Shown: piece by piece, positions 54,000-64,000 of the stretch
Layout: the number at the start of each line of letters is the position of its first letter
How positions within the stretch are numbered: the first letter of the stretch is position 1
DNA from: Ziziphus jujuba
Taxonomy: Eukaryota > Streptophyta > Magnoliopsida > Rosales > Rhamnaceae
NCBI RefSeq assembly: GCF_031755915.1
Contig: NC_083387.1
Coordinates: 14,591,001 to 14,655,000 of the forward strand
DNA: 64,000 nucleotides
Direction: 5' to 3'
Notes under the pieces: model-generated
Databases searched by the model: none
What the model was told of the DNA's origin: nothing
What the model saw: the letters and a program-made list of their open reading frames with translations, nothing else
Made by a program: the position numbers and the translations under genes

Positions 54000-56900
54000 A
54001 CTTATTTAGTAGATGGTATGTTTTTTATCCATATCCCCTCACAATCATTATGAACATAACCACTTTCACATTTTTTTTTTTCATTATCACTTTCAACCAC
54101 ACTTGGCAATTGAAAGACAAATGGAGAGTGAACCATCGTAGTATTTCCAAAAACATCTTCTTCAACCAATTAAATTTTAACAATGATAGCATGTTGTGGT
54201 GGAGGTAAAACTATAAACCATCTAAAATCAAGTTGATTCTCAACATATAATACTTGTTATACTTGTGAAGTCATAATGAGTGAGTCAGATTTATATCTAA
54301 TTTTATTCAACACATGTAAAACCCATCTCATCAACTTTCATAACAGTGTTGTCAACCCAATCACACTTGAATATGAGAATTAGAAATAAATTGTAATTGA
54401 CATCCTAGATTTCTCTTATTACCCCATAGTATATCATCTCAACTAGAATAGAGTTATTATCCTTAGCGCTAGCACAATGCTCACTTTTAGCTACTATTTT
54501 TACATCACTATTTTGGATGATAAATCGAACCCATTCAATCTCATATCCTTCATGCTTCATTACCACCCATTGCGGATCATATGCTATCCATCTTAATGTT
54601 TCTAATACAGTATGATTTGGTTTACTTTACTCTTGTTCAATCTAGTTTATGGAAAAAAATTTAAAGATTAATTATTCACTAACCTAAAGTCAAAACATTG
54701 ATATTACTAATTTATTTTTTGCATACCTTCTCACATAACCAATACATGTACGTTTGTTTTCATCTTGAAACTCTTTTGGTTTTTTTGCTTGATTCTTTTT
54801 GTTTGACTTCAAGGCTTCCAAATGAATAAATATATATTTAATAAACGAATAAAACAAAAAAAAAATCCTATTTAATAAATATATACAAAATAATTATTAA
54901 TTTGTACTTCAACATAGATATACGTATCTCATGTATGGTTCCACTTCCGGTATGTTCGAAAGTACACGTCTATGGACTTGCTTCCAAAGTTGTTGATTAA
55001 TTAATTGGGTTTTTCCACCTTTAATAGGGGCACCAACATCATCCTTGTCATTTAATTTTTGGTATATACCAATGGGGTTTCCAATTGCATCTAACCTTCT
55101 TTGATATTCATTGAAAAAAACTCAATAACTTATTCACAAATATAAATCTCAACAAACAATCTTCTAGTCAATTTTTGTTTTGAACATAACGTTTCAACAC
55201 TTTCATATATCTTTCAAATGGGTGCATCCACCTGAAATGTATTGGTTCACACAATCTAACATCTCATACCAAATGTACAATTAGATGAACCATTACATTG
55301 AAAAATGATAGTGGGAAAATTTTCTGTAGTAGAAATAAAGTTGTAACAATATCATTTTAGATAAATAATGGACTTCTTGCAAAAGAAATTGAAGAAAAAA
55401 CAAAGTCTTACAATTGCATGTCTCACGTTTTTAGGAAGGATTAAGCGAATTGCAAGAGTTAAAGTTGTTGCATCAATGCGTGACAATCATGAAATTTCAA
55501 TCCTACCAATTTTAACCCCTCCATGGAAACTTGATTCCTAAAGTTCGAAGAATAACCATCTAGAACCTTTAACTTTGCCAAACACTGGCAAAACAATTTC
55601 TTCTCTTGCTTCAATATATAGTAAGCAGGTGGTAGGAAAGTCCGATTTCCTTGCAATTTAGGGGCTAAATCTTTTCCAAATCCATTTCTTCTAAATCTAA
55701 TCAAGCATTAACTACATGCTTCGCCTTACTGGAAATATTGAGCAATATACCATATATGCTCTCATAACCATTTTTCTCAATATGCACGACAACTAAGTTG
55801 TGTCGTACATGCAGAAACTTCCAATACTTCAATTCAAACAATAAAGACTTTTTCTACCAACGTTCATCATAATCATTTGTTTTTTTTTTTCTGTTTTTTG
55901 TTTTTGTTATCAAAACTCATTGCATAAAGCTTAGTTAAGATTTCCTCTCTAGTCAATGGTATTAGAGGCACTCCAAACTTTTGAAACCCAAACTTTTACA
56001 TCAAGCTTGTTATCAAAACTCATTGCATTAAACTTAGTTAAGATTTCCTCTCTAGTCAATGGTATTAGATTTCCTCTTTTGCTTTACGTAAGGATGAATT
56101 GGAGGAAGAAATCACTTATGCTCAATAAAACTCATTTTAGTCTCATGGTTTAGCCTTCTAGTATACGTGTTTTCATTGCATATTGCATAAGCATAATATT
56201 CCTTCCCTACATGGCTAGATAAGTTATGATAAGCTGGAAAATCATTTATCCATAACAACACTACCTCTAAGGTGAAATTCTCTTGACGGTAAGCATCAAA
56301 GACTATAACACCCTCATTCCACAACTTTTGTAGGTATACATCAATGTGATTTTCAGGTTGTTTCAGTCTAGAAATTAGAAGACTCAACATCATAAATTTC
56401 CACTTAATACATAGCCAAGGAGGAAGATTATACATAACTATCATCACAGGCCAACAAGCATATCTACTACTCAACATATTATGTGGATTAACTCCATCTG
56501 TTGCAACCCCATGCCTTAAATTCCTATCTTTTGCTGTAAAGTTAGGCCATAAATAGTCAACCAACTACCAAGATGGAGAATCTATAGGCTGCTGCATTTC
56601 GCCTTTTTGAACCTTTTTCCCATTTGGCCATGTCAAATTCTTAGCTGTTTCAACACTAAAAAACATTCTTTTAAAAGTGGAATAGTGGAAAGTACCATAA
56701 AATCTTATTTGGAATAATGTTAACATCTCCATGTTTATCAATTTTCCATCTAGAAGATCCACACTAAGGACATTCATTAAACTCCACATATTGCTTCCTA
56801 AACAAAATACAACTTTTAAGACATGCTTGAATATTCTCATACTTCATCCCCATGGCACTTAAAGTGTTCTTAACATTGTACATTGATCGTCTTAACATAG

Positions 56901-57480
56901 TACATTGATGTTGGCAACACATTGTCATTTGGTAATATCTTTGACAACAATTTCAAATAGTACATTAATGCTCTTGTCAAAATATTCATATATTGCCTAT
57001 AAGTTGTACAATTTAAGCAAAGCTGATAACTTGGTAAATTTGGCATAACCTGGGGTAGAAAGTTTTCGATGCATCCTCCAACAACTTAACAAATTCATTA
57101 GGATCATTATCAAAATTATCAAAAGTAGCATGGATCATTTCTATGTTGTTGAAAGCCATATCATTCTCAAGACCATTGTCATCTTCATCAAATACTACAT
57201 TCACATTCTCAAATTGAGAAGATGTGCCAATACCATCTTCACATGACTCACCATGCCAAATACATCGACAATAATTGATATCAAACCCATTCTAATATAT
57301 CTGACCTTTTTATGTCTTTAATAGTATGGATTTCCATATTCCCACACTCCATGCAAAAACACCTTATGGCATTACAATCATTTCCATCCTTCATTCTTCA
57401 CACCCTTAGCTAATTTATTTGATGTTTTCTTTTTTGTTATCCACAACATATCCCTTTCTTAATTAATCTATGCAAATCCA
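54000..57480 (-). pseudogene. CACTA transposase, TNP2 family, heavily degenerate
   Basis: Minus-strand domain order: transposase-associated N-terminal zinc segment (57230-57440; INYCRCIWHGES in one frame), acidic linker (57013-57204; FVKLLEDASKTFYPRLCQIY), catalytic TNP2 block (56112-56840; MQQPIDSPSW, RHGVATDGVNPHNMLSSRYA, YNLPPWLCIKWKFMMLSLLI, NHIDVYLQKLWNEGV, DFPAYHNLSSHVGKEYYAYA), DUF4218-type part (55459-55704; YSSNFRNQVSMEGLKLVGLK, FHDCHALMQQL) and a DUF4216-like tail (54200-54650), both with stops. Frames change many times. The ATDG and IDVYL motifs around two presumed catalytic aspartates are readable. It would have cut out and reinserted the element; no long product is possible now. 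Confidence 0.85.
55908..56069. repeat. Direct duplication within the TNP2 region
   Basis: TTATCAAAACTCATTGCAT-AAGCTTAGTTAAGATTTCCT and CTCTAGTCAATGGTATTAGA occur at 55908-55970 and again at 56011-56069, about 103 bp apart. The first copy carries a GGCACTCCAAACTTTTGAAA insert behind it. It interrupts the coding sequence. Confidence 0.8.
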
Positions 57481-58369
57481 ACAACAAAAATTCCATTTGT
57501 TATTATACATTTATTATTTTACATTTTAATTTAAAAAAACTACATTTACCTTATATTATGTAATTTACCGTTAACATACTACAACTTAAATACTTTTGTG
57601 TAGAATTTCCCCTAAATTTTCAATATTTACCCAATAAACCTATTCTAATCCATAGCATATCTCTGTTACCCCAAACTTCATATTTACATATTTCTCAAAT
57701 AAAGAACGATGAACTCAATCCTCCATAATTGTAACAATTAAATCATAAGCAACTAACAAATTAAATCATATATACTCACATCTTGATGTAAAATCATGAA
57801 CAAAACCGCAACCTTAAGCAAAATCATGAGAAAATCCCCAATCCCAGAAAAAACAAAAAAAAATATCAACCTAAGCAAGATTAAATAAACCCACAAGTTA
57901 AATTTAAGAGAAAACCACGACCCAACTCTTTCCATGTTGCCGCCATTGATGTTGGCCAAAAACCAAGCAAAAAACCCAAATGTTGTCCGAATGATGAGCA
58001 TGCAAAAACACAGCAAAACCCACCTGTTAGATTTGATGAAAACTCACAACCTAACACTCAAAGCTTGTTGCTGTTGAAAATTGCCCAAGAAACCTAGCAA
58101 AAAACCCAAATGTTGGCCAAACAACGAACACGAAAAAACCCATGACTAAACCAAACCTTGTTGTAGTTGAATGTTGGTCGAAAACACCTAAATGCTGGCT
58201 AAAAACCCAGCCTAGCAAAACCCAAGCGGTGTTCGAGAGATAGAGCACTTGCTTGCACAATACTTAGGGCTTGTAGCTTGATTGTGAAACAAAGGGGAAT
58301 AAAAAACGCATGGCTAATATATATGTTTAAAATATACAAGATGAAAATGGTGCCTGTTATGCTTGAAAA
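57481..58369 (-). other. CACTA leader region, no clear product
   Basis: Two partly similar segments on the minus strand (57950-58020 and 58070-58140) share words such as (T/C)TTGGGTTTTT and GTTGGCC/GTTGTCC and encode hydrophobic runs with stops. No domain is recognisable. It probably corresponds to the leader upstream of TNP2. A 19-base C run lies at 58421-58439 just beyond. Confidence 0.4.
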
Positions 58370-61340
58370 AAATGGACACTAGACGACGCTTTAAAGAAAA
58401 AGCGTTGAACAAATTACATGCTCCCCCCCCCCCCCCCCCAACCAAAAAAAAAAAAAAATAATGATTTACAATTTGAAACAAAAATCAGTTTGTTTAATAT
58501 TTTTTTTTATTTTCATGTATATTGCTACTTAGTATACTTAACATTTTTATACTACTAAATGGTATATTTAATGAGCAAAAAAATTTTAAGAAAAATTCAA
58601 ACAAATATCCGACGCTTTTTACATATAAGTTGTTGGCCAAAATACTTTTAAAATAAATTTTGTCATAGTTTTTATTAATTTACAAAGTAATTACTTTAAA
58701 ATTGAAACATGAATCAATTAAATGAATAATTTAATTATTTTTCTGTATATGCTAATTAATATATTTACTATTTTTATACTACTAAATAAATCACAAAATA
58801 TATAAAAATTTCAAAAAAATAATACAGAAGCCGACATTTCTATCAATAGATAAATTTTATCCAAAAACTTTTAATAAAAACTCAAATGACATAGCAGATG
58901 CTTTAAACATAGAAAGTGTCACCCAAACACTATTTAAATCATTTTTTTCAAAATAAATTTTATAACAATTTTTATTAATTTACAGATAAATTACTTTAAT
59001 ATTGAATTACAAATCAATTAATTAAATAGTTTATTTATTTTGGTGTATATTGCTAATTAATATATTAAGTATTTATAGTAGAAAACAGTATAAAAAACAA
59101 TAGCTAACGCTTTTGATCCTAAAAGTATCGCCTAAATTTTATTTAAAAATATATATATATATATATGTTTAATTTACAAATTAATAACTTTGACAATTAA
59201 ACATAAATCAATTAATTAAAAGGTTTAAATATTTTGGTATATATTGCTGATTAATACATTTAGTTTTTTTCTATACTGCTTAATAATAAATAAAATCAGA
59301 ATAATTTTTTGTTAAAAAAAAAAAACATAGTCAATGCTTTTATCAAAAAAACTGCAGCCGGAACACTATTTAAATAAAATTTAAAAAATTTTTTAATTTA
59401 CAAATTTATTACTTTATCATTCAAAAAAGAAAAACTAAATAAATATTTTATTTTTTGTGTGTATATTTCTAATTAATATATTTACTATTTCAATAGCACT
59501 AAATACTAAAGAAACTTAGAATAAATTTTAAGAAAAAAATGAGAAATGGACAATGCTCTTAACCATAGAAGCGTTGCCCAAGCTTTATTTAAATAATTTT
59601 TTTACACTTTTTTTTTTTTGAACAAATCAATAACTTTAACATTTGAAACACAAATCAATGATAGTAGTAAATAAAATTTATTGTGGTGTATAGTACTAAT
59701 TAATATATTGGTGTAAATAAAATTTATTTACTACTTAATAGTAAACAAAGTGAGATTAAATTTTCAAAAAAAAAAAAAAATGACAATAGCCGAGGCTTTT
59801 GTCAAAATAAATGTGAACCAATATCTATTTAAATAAATTTGTTCTTTTTTTTTTTTCGATTTACAACTTAATTACTTTATCATTGAAACAAAAATTAATT
59901 AATTAAATAGTTTATATTTTTGGTGTATATTTCAAATTAATATATTTACTATTTTAATACTACTAAATAGTAAATAAATTTATAACAAGTTTTCAAAAAA
60001 AGAAAAAAAAGAAAAAGCTTAGTTATATTTTTAACCCTAAAAGTGCTGTCCAAACTTTATTTAAATAAATTTTTATATGTTTTTTTTTAAATTTACACAT
60101 TAATAACTTTAATATTAAAACACAAATCAATTAATTAAATAGTTTATTTATTTTCGTGTATACTGCTATTTAATATATTTTGTTTTTTTATACTACTTAA
60201 TAGTAAATAAAATGAGATTAAATTAAAAAACAAATTTGACAATATCAGACGCTTTTGTCAAAAAAAGTGTTTCCCAATCTTTATTTAAGTAAAATTTTTC
60301 CAAAACTTATTTGATTTACAATTTAATTACTTTATCATTAAAACAAAAACCATTTAATTAAATATTTTATTTTTTTGGTTTATATTTATGATTAATATAT
60401 TTAGTATTTTAGTATTACTATATAGTAAATAAACTTAAAATAAATTTTCAGAAAGAAAAAAAAGCCTTAGGCTTCACTTTATTTAAATAAATCTTTACAC
60501 AATTTGTTAATTTACAAATTAAAAACTTTAACATTGGAACACAAAGCAATTAATTAAATGGTTTATCATTTTGGTGTATACTACTAATTAATATATTTAA
60601 TTTTTTGATACTACTTAATACTAAATAAAACGAGATTAAATTTTTGAAAAAAAAGAAAAAAGAAAACATTAGCCAACATTTTTGCCAATAAAGTGTCGCC
60701 CCATCTCTATTTAAGTAAATTTTTCCAAATTTTTTAATTTAAAAATTTATTACTTTATCATTGAAAAAAAAAACCATTAAATAAATAGTTTTTTTTTCTA
60801 TATATTTCGAATTAATATATTTACTTTTTTAATACTACTAAATAGTAAATAAACTTAGAATAAATTTAAAAAAAAATAGCACTAGACGATGCTTTTAATA
60901 CTAAAAGCATCACCCAAATTTTATTTAAATAAATTTTTGAAATTTTTTTTAATTTATAAATTAGTTACTTTAATATTGAAACACAAATCAATTAATTACA
61001 TAGTTTATTTATTTTTGTGTATACTACTAATTAATATATTTAGCTTGTTTGCAAATAAAATGAGATTAAATTTTTCAAAAAACAATTAATAACTGACGCT
61101 TTTAACCCTAAAAGCGTCGCTCAAAACATACATGAATAATTTTTGAAATTTTTTTAATTTACATATTAATAATTTTAATATTGGAACACAATTCATAATT
61201 AAATAGTTTATTTATTTTGGTATATGTTGGTAATTAATATATTTAATATATTTATAATATTAAATGGTATATAAACGAGAAAAAATTTAAAAGACAATAG
61301 CTGACTCTTTAACGGGAAAAGCATCACCCAACGTTTTTAT
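58370..61340. repeat. Tandem array of about 215-bp units with palindromic GCTTTT...AAAAGC junctions
   Basis: About 14 units, with junction motifs near 58389, 58609, 58829/58887, 59106, 59330, 59546, 59786, 60025, 60245, 60460, 60672, 60884, 61094 and 61305. The best motif (61095-61118) has perfect 9-bp arms GACGCTTTT and AAAAGCGTC around 6 bases. The bodies are AT-rich (TTTATTTAAATAAATTTTT, AATTTAC, CAATTAATTAAATAGTTTAT, GTGTATA..AATTAATATATTTA, TACTACTAAATAGTAAATAA). From about 59180 two monomer types alternate: type A with ...TTTAA(C/T)ATT..AACACAAATCAATTAATT, and type B with ...ACTTTATCATT.AAACAAAAA. Position next to TNP2 suggests the subterminal region of the CACTA element. Confidence 0.85.
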
Positions 61341-62298
61341 TTGTTTAAGTACTTAATTATTATATAGCTTATATATATATATATATATATAGTAATAATT
61401 ACTTTGTAGACTTGCACAACTCTAATTCCATAATTATATTATTTTAATGTAACCAAATAATTCGTTAATTCATTTATTGAATATTAATTGTAAAATAATT
61501 AATTTCCATTTTTTATGGCTATGTAATTTAATCAATAATTAGTTTGATATATATCACCATCATCAAATTGAATAACAAATTAGTTTATTTACACATAATT
61601 ATATTTAATAATATATACTGAAAATTAAATGATTAAATTTTAAACTTCATATTTTGTACGTACTTTTGATCTTTAAATATTATGTGTCATATTATTTATG
61701 ACTTTTACAAATGCTTTGTGTCTAAAAGCGTTGACCAGTTGTATTTATTCAAAGGACAAATGACGCTGAAAGAAAGAATTGTGTATTGTTGTTATTAAAG
61801 AATTGTGTATTGTTGTTATTAAGTGACGACTTTAATTTAATTTATATGAAAATGCTAATCAATAATATATTAAAATATGTTTGTTTGATAAATATTTATA
61901 GTTAACATTTTGGTGCATGTAGCATTGCTGTATGAATAATGCTGGAATCTATTTTGATCTGTTGGAAACATAGTTCCAACCTTATATTAGGTATATACTG
62001 ACATAGTAAGTGTTATGAGTTGCCATTTTTCCAAATAGATTTTTAGTTTTAAATCATTAATTAATATAATATTATTAGCACTTCTCACCTTATGTTAGAA
62101 CTAATATGTTCCCAATAAATCATTATTTATGAAAAAGGTATAAAATATTTACCAGGGATGGAATATCATTGTTTTATTGATTAATGCGTAGTTACATTTC
62201 TTTTAAAAATTAAGAAGAGGTGATTTTAGCATTGACTATTGAATTAAGGGGCTATTGTTAATTATTATTACTAATTAAATTTCTTTAAAATGACATAT
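61341..62298. other. AT-rich flank of the array, no gene
   Basis: A (TA)n run lies at 61370-61391. A single isolated array-type motif (GCTTTGTGTCTAAAAGCGTT) is at 61712-61731. A 25-bp direct duplication (AAAGAATTGTGTATTGTTGT + TATTA) spans 61773-61822. Confidence 0.55.
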
Positions 62299-62430
62299 CA
62301 CTATGCCAAAATAGTAAACTAACGACACAAATTACACGATGCTACATAAAAATTGCATCTTCCAAAAGAAAACCATGATGCTTAGATAAAACGTCGGCTG
62401 TAATATTAAAATTAGCCAATGCTTTCACAA
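62299..62430 (+). repeat. CACTA-type terminus with inverted array-like motifs
   Basis: CACTATGCCAAAATAG is a plausible CACTA left terminus. Behind it are CGATGCTAC-ATAAAAATTGCATC, GATGCTTAGATAAAACGTCG and GCCAATGCTTTCACAAATGG, which resemble the palindromic motifs of the adjacent array in diverged form. Its orientation points away from the array, so it is either the end of another element or an inverted end of the same one. Confidence 0.4.
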
Positions 62431-62944
62431 ATGGATACGCAAACACTTAATTATATAAATTAACAAAAAAATAAACTAATTAAATATTACCAATTTATTC
62501 ACTACATTATTTGGTAAATAATTTTCGTGAATATTTTTGTAACTTTATTATTATTATTATTATTATTATTAGTATACATAATCTAAACTCTAGCCTTATT
62601 AGCTTTTGCTTAATGGTGTGGCAGAATTGCAATTAGAATTTAAAGAAGCAAATCAATCTTTGGTTAATGGTGTGAGAAAGGACATTGTTTAGGTTTGGAA
62701 GCCTCCTATAACGGGTGTTTCTAAGATATTCATATGGGTGGAGAAATGTTTCAGCAATATGAGATTGTGGGAGTTGGAGTGGTAGCCCATGTGTAAGTAT
62801 ATTTCGCTCCAAGGTTCTTGGCTTAACTTAAAGATAGAAAAGTTCGGTATAGCAAGGCTACTAGTGTTCGATACAGTATATTTGAGCCAATAAGCCTCTG
62901 CCATGACTGAGTTAAAGGATGGAATAGTTCATATAATAAAAGTG
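62431..62944. other. Intergenic, no gene recognised
   Basis: An (ATT)n run lies at 62550-62571. Frames in 62690-62900 have no recognisable product. Confidence 0.45.
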
Positions 62945-64000
62945 GTGACATATAACTCCATGGCCCTAAAAAATGCTTAGAACTTCAGCTTTTAACCATG
63001 TTTGATAGGAGTTAACCATGTGTGTACTTGAAGTTGTCCTTTTACTAGTGCAAGTTTTGAACTTGACTTTTGGACGGTTGCAAGGGGCTCATTAACATGA
63101 GTTCATGGACTACTAGCATGTTTAATTCGGAATTAGGATCGAGAAGTTATGGCCAGAACAAGGTTTGACCCAATTTAACCAAATGGAGCCCAAGGTTAAC
63201 TTTTTCCGAGGTTAAGATTCGACGTCTACCTGCTTACTATCGCATAGTGCTTGATAATAGGAGTTTGTAGATGGGTAGCATGCTCAATTTGGAGCTAAGG
63301 TTATAAGGTTTTGGTTTTGTAAATTTTATAATTGTTTTACTTGTATTGGTCCTCCAGATATATTTTCTTAGAAAAACGTATAAAGGGCATATTTAAAAAT
63401 ATCTATGACAAGTGCCATTTGTCATGAATTATAAGGGCCATGTGTTAAATCATTTTTCTTTTCTTTTTCTTCTTGTTCCTTAACAATGGAAAGCTCTCTC
63501 TCTCTTTTACTTATTTGTTCTGGGAAGCTCTTTATCTCTCCCCCCCCCCCCCCCCCCACACACACAATGTTTGTCTGACCCAACCCTCATTGCCACTGCC
63601 ATCAAACAGTCCACCATGCCAGGTACGCCGTTGTACATTATGATAGCCACTGAAGAAGTTGCCGATGCGCTAGAAAATGACTATGGAAGTTGACCAAGTT
63701 CTCAGTCTTTCCCATAATTTAAACCTTTTGAAGTTGATGATGACCCCGGTTTAGCCCAATTTAAGCTCATTTATGGTGTTATGAAGAAGACAAGTTTGGT
63801 AGCAACTTTCTGAAGGAATCTCGGTCACCGATGGTGAGTTATGCTAAATTGTGCTAGGGATATTTAATCAGTATTACTTAAGCTTTCTTTTGGTATATTA
63901 TTTTCCTACTATTGTTGGATATTTATAATTTTGCCATTCTTGAATTTTGAAGCTAAAAGCCATGACTTCTCATCGAAATTCGATGGTGCTTGGATTGGAT
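62945..64000 (+). repeat. Third copy (C) of the Tekay/Del-like LTR, cut by the window end
   Basis: 63060-63460 is collinear with 17070-17475 of copy A: CTCATTAACATGAGTTCAT, ATTGTTTTA-(T/C)TTGTATTGGTCCTCCA(A/G)ATAT and TCGCATAGTGCT are shared. Beyond 63470 it carries sequence absent from copy A, with CT-rich and C-run simple repeats and a more GC-balanced part, as in the corresponding section of copy B and the solo LTR. The left limit is approximate. Confidence 0.65.
63541..63557. repeat. Poly-C tract
   Basis: Pure C run followed by (CA)n, in the LTR-like segment at the window end. Confidence 0.85.

Larger units (their letters stand above)
44726..61340 (-). mobile_element. Decayed CACTA (En/Spm) transposon with nested hAT element
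   Basis: On the minus strand the order is subterminal repeat array (58370-61340), TNP2-type transposase pseudogene (54000-57480), then a second ORF of the plant Ptta/En/Spm transposase family (53352-53536 continued at 44726-46521). This is the standard two-gene arrangement of CACTA elements. The hAT element 46522-53351 interrupts the second ORF. The true ends with CACTA termini and 3-bp duplication were not located, so the limits given are those of recognisable parts. Confidence 0.72.

Noticed and set aside
58370..61340. Regularly spaced palindromes as a CRISPR-like array
   Set aside because: Units are about 215 bp, repeats are diverged along their whole length, the DNA is plant nuclear and a TNP2 gene adjoins; a transposon-associated tandem repeat explains it.
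1..64000. tRNA or rRNA genes
   Set aside because: No cloverleaf with A and B box words or rRNA segment was noticed on either strand; a tRNAscan run would be decisive.

Overview
The window is eudicot plant nuclear DNA. It is AT-rich, genes carry GT-AG introns, the only intact genes are a plant MRS2-type magnesium channel and a small plastid-type protein, and everything else is plant transposon sequence (Ty3/gypsy, CACTA/En-Spm, hAT, Mutator-like). The species cannot be named from the sequence. All calls were made by reading; no alignment program or database was used.

Layout. 1-12.9 kb: an old plus-strand Ty3/gypsy remnant of Athila/Tat character (two protease fragments and a GGAGGCAACC region). 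It holds a complete but decayed minus-strand Ty3/gypsy element (854-8134, LTRs about 0.92 kb) and a 2.9-kb minus-strand solo LTR (9657-12589) with a GC-rich core. 12.9-14.6 kb: a Mutator-like inverted-repeat element with a perfect 10-bp target duplication. 16.95-31.9 kb: a plus-strand Tekay/Del-like element reduced to two long LTRs, gag debris and a polypurine tract. A second minus-strand Ty3/gypsy element (19274-27149) interrupts it, flanked by GGTTA on both sides. 32.2-33.9 kb: a second Mutator-like element carrying a broken piece of the ZW10 kinetochore/Golgi-tethering gene. 33.9-37.3 kb: Athila-like debris and a small non-autonomous hAT-like element.

38.0-42.5 kb is the gene island. Both genes are on the minus strand: a three-exon gene for a 131-aa, probably thylakoid-lumen protein, and a six-exon MRS2-3-like Mg2+ transporter (497 aa, GMN motif, one GC-AG intron). 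A third long-inverted-repeat element (about 42.8-44.05 kb), carrying an exon-like gene fragment, sits about 330 bp upstream of the MRS2 start codon.

44.7-62 kb is a large decayed CACTA element on the minus strand. It has a TNP2-type transposase pseudogene, a second ORF of the Ptta/En/Spm transposase family, and a 3-kb array of about 215-bp repeats with GCTTTT...AAAAGC palindromes, arranged largely as alternating A/B monomers. A 6.8-kb hAT element (46522-53351) interrupts the second ORF; its 8-bp target duplication allows the host reading frame to be followed across the insertion. The hAT element itself carries a broken transposase and three exon-like pieces of an unidentified gene. The last kilobase is the start of another copy of the Tekay/Del-like LTR.

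The most interesting aspects are the layered nesting with readable junctions, gene-fragment capture in three unrelated elements, the dimeric palindrome array, and a paired block shared by LTRs of separate insertions.
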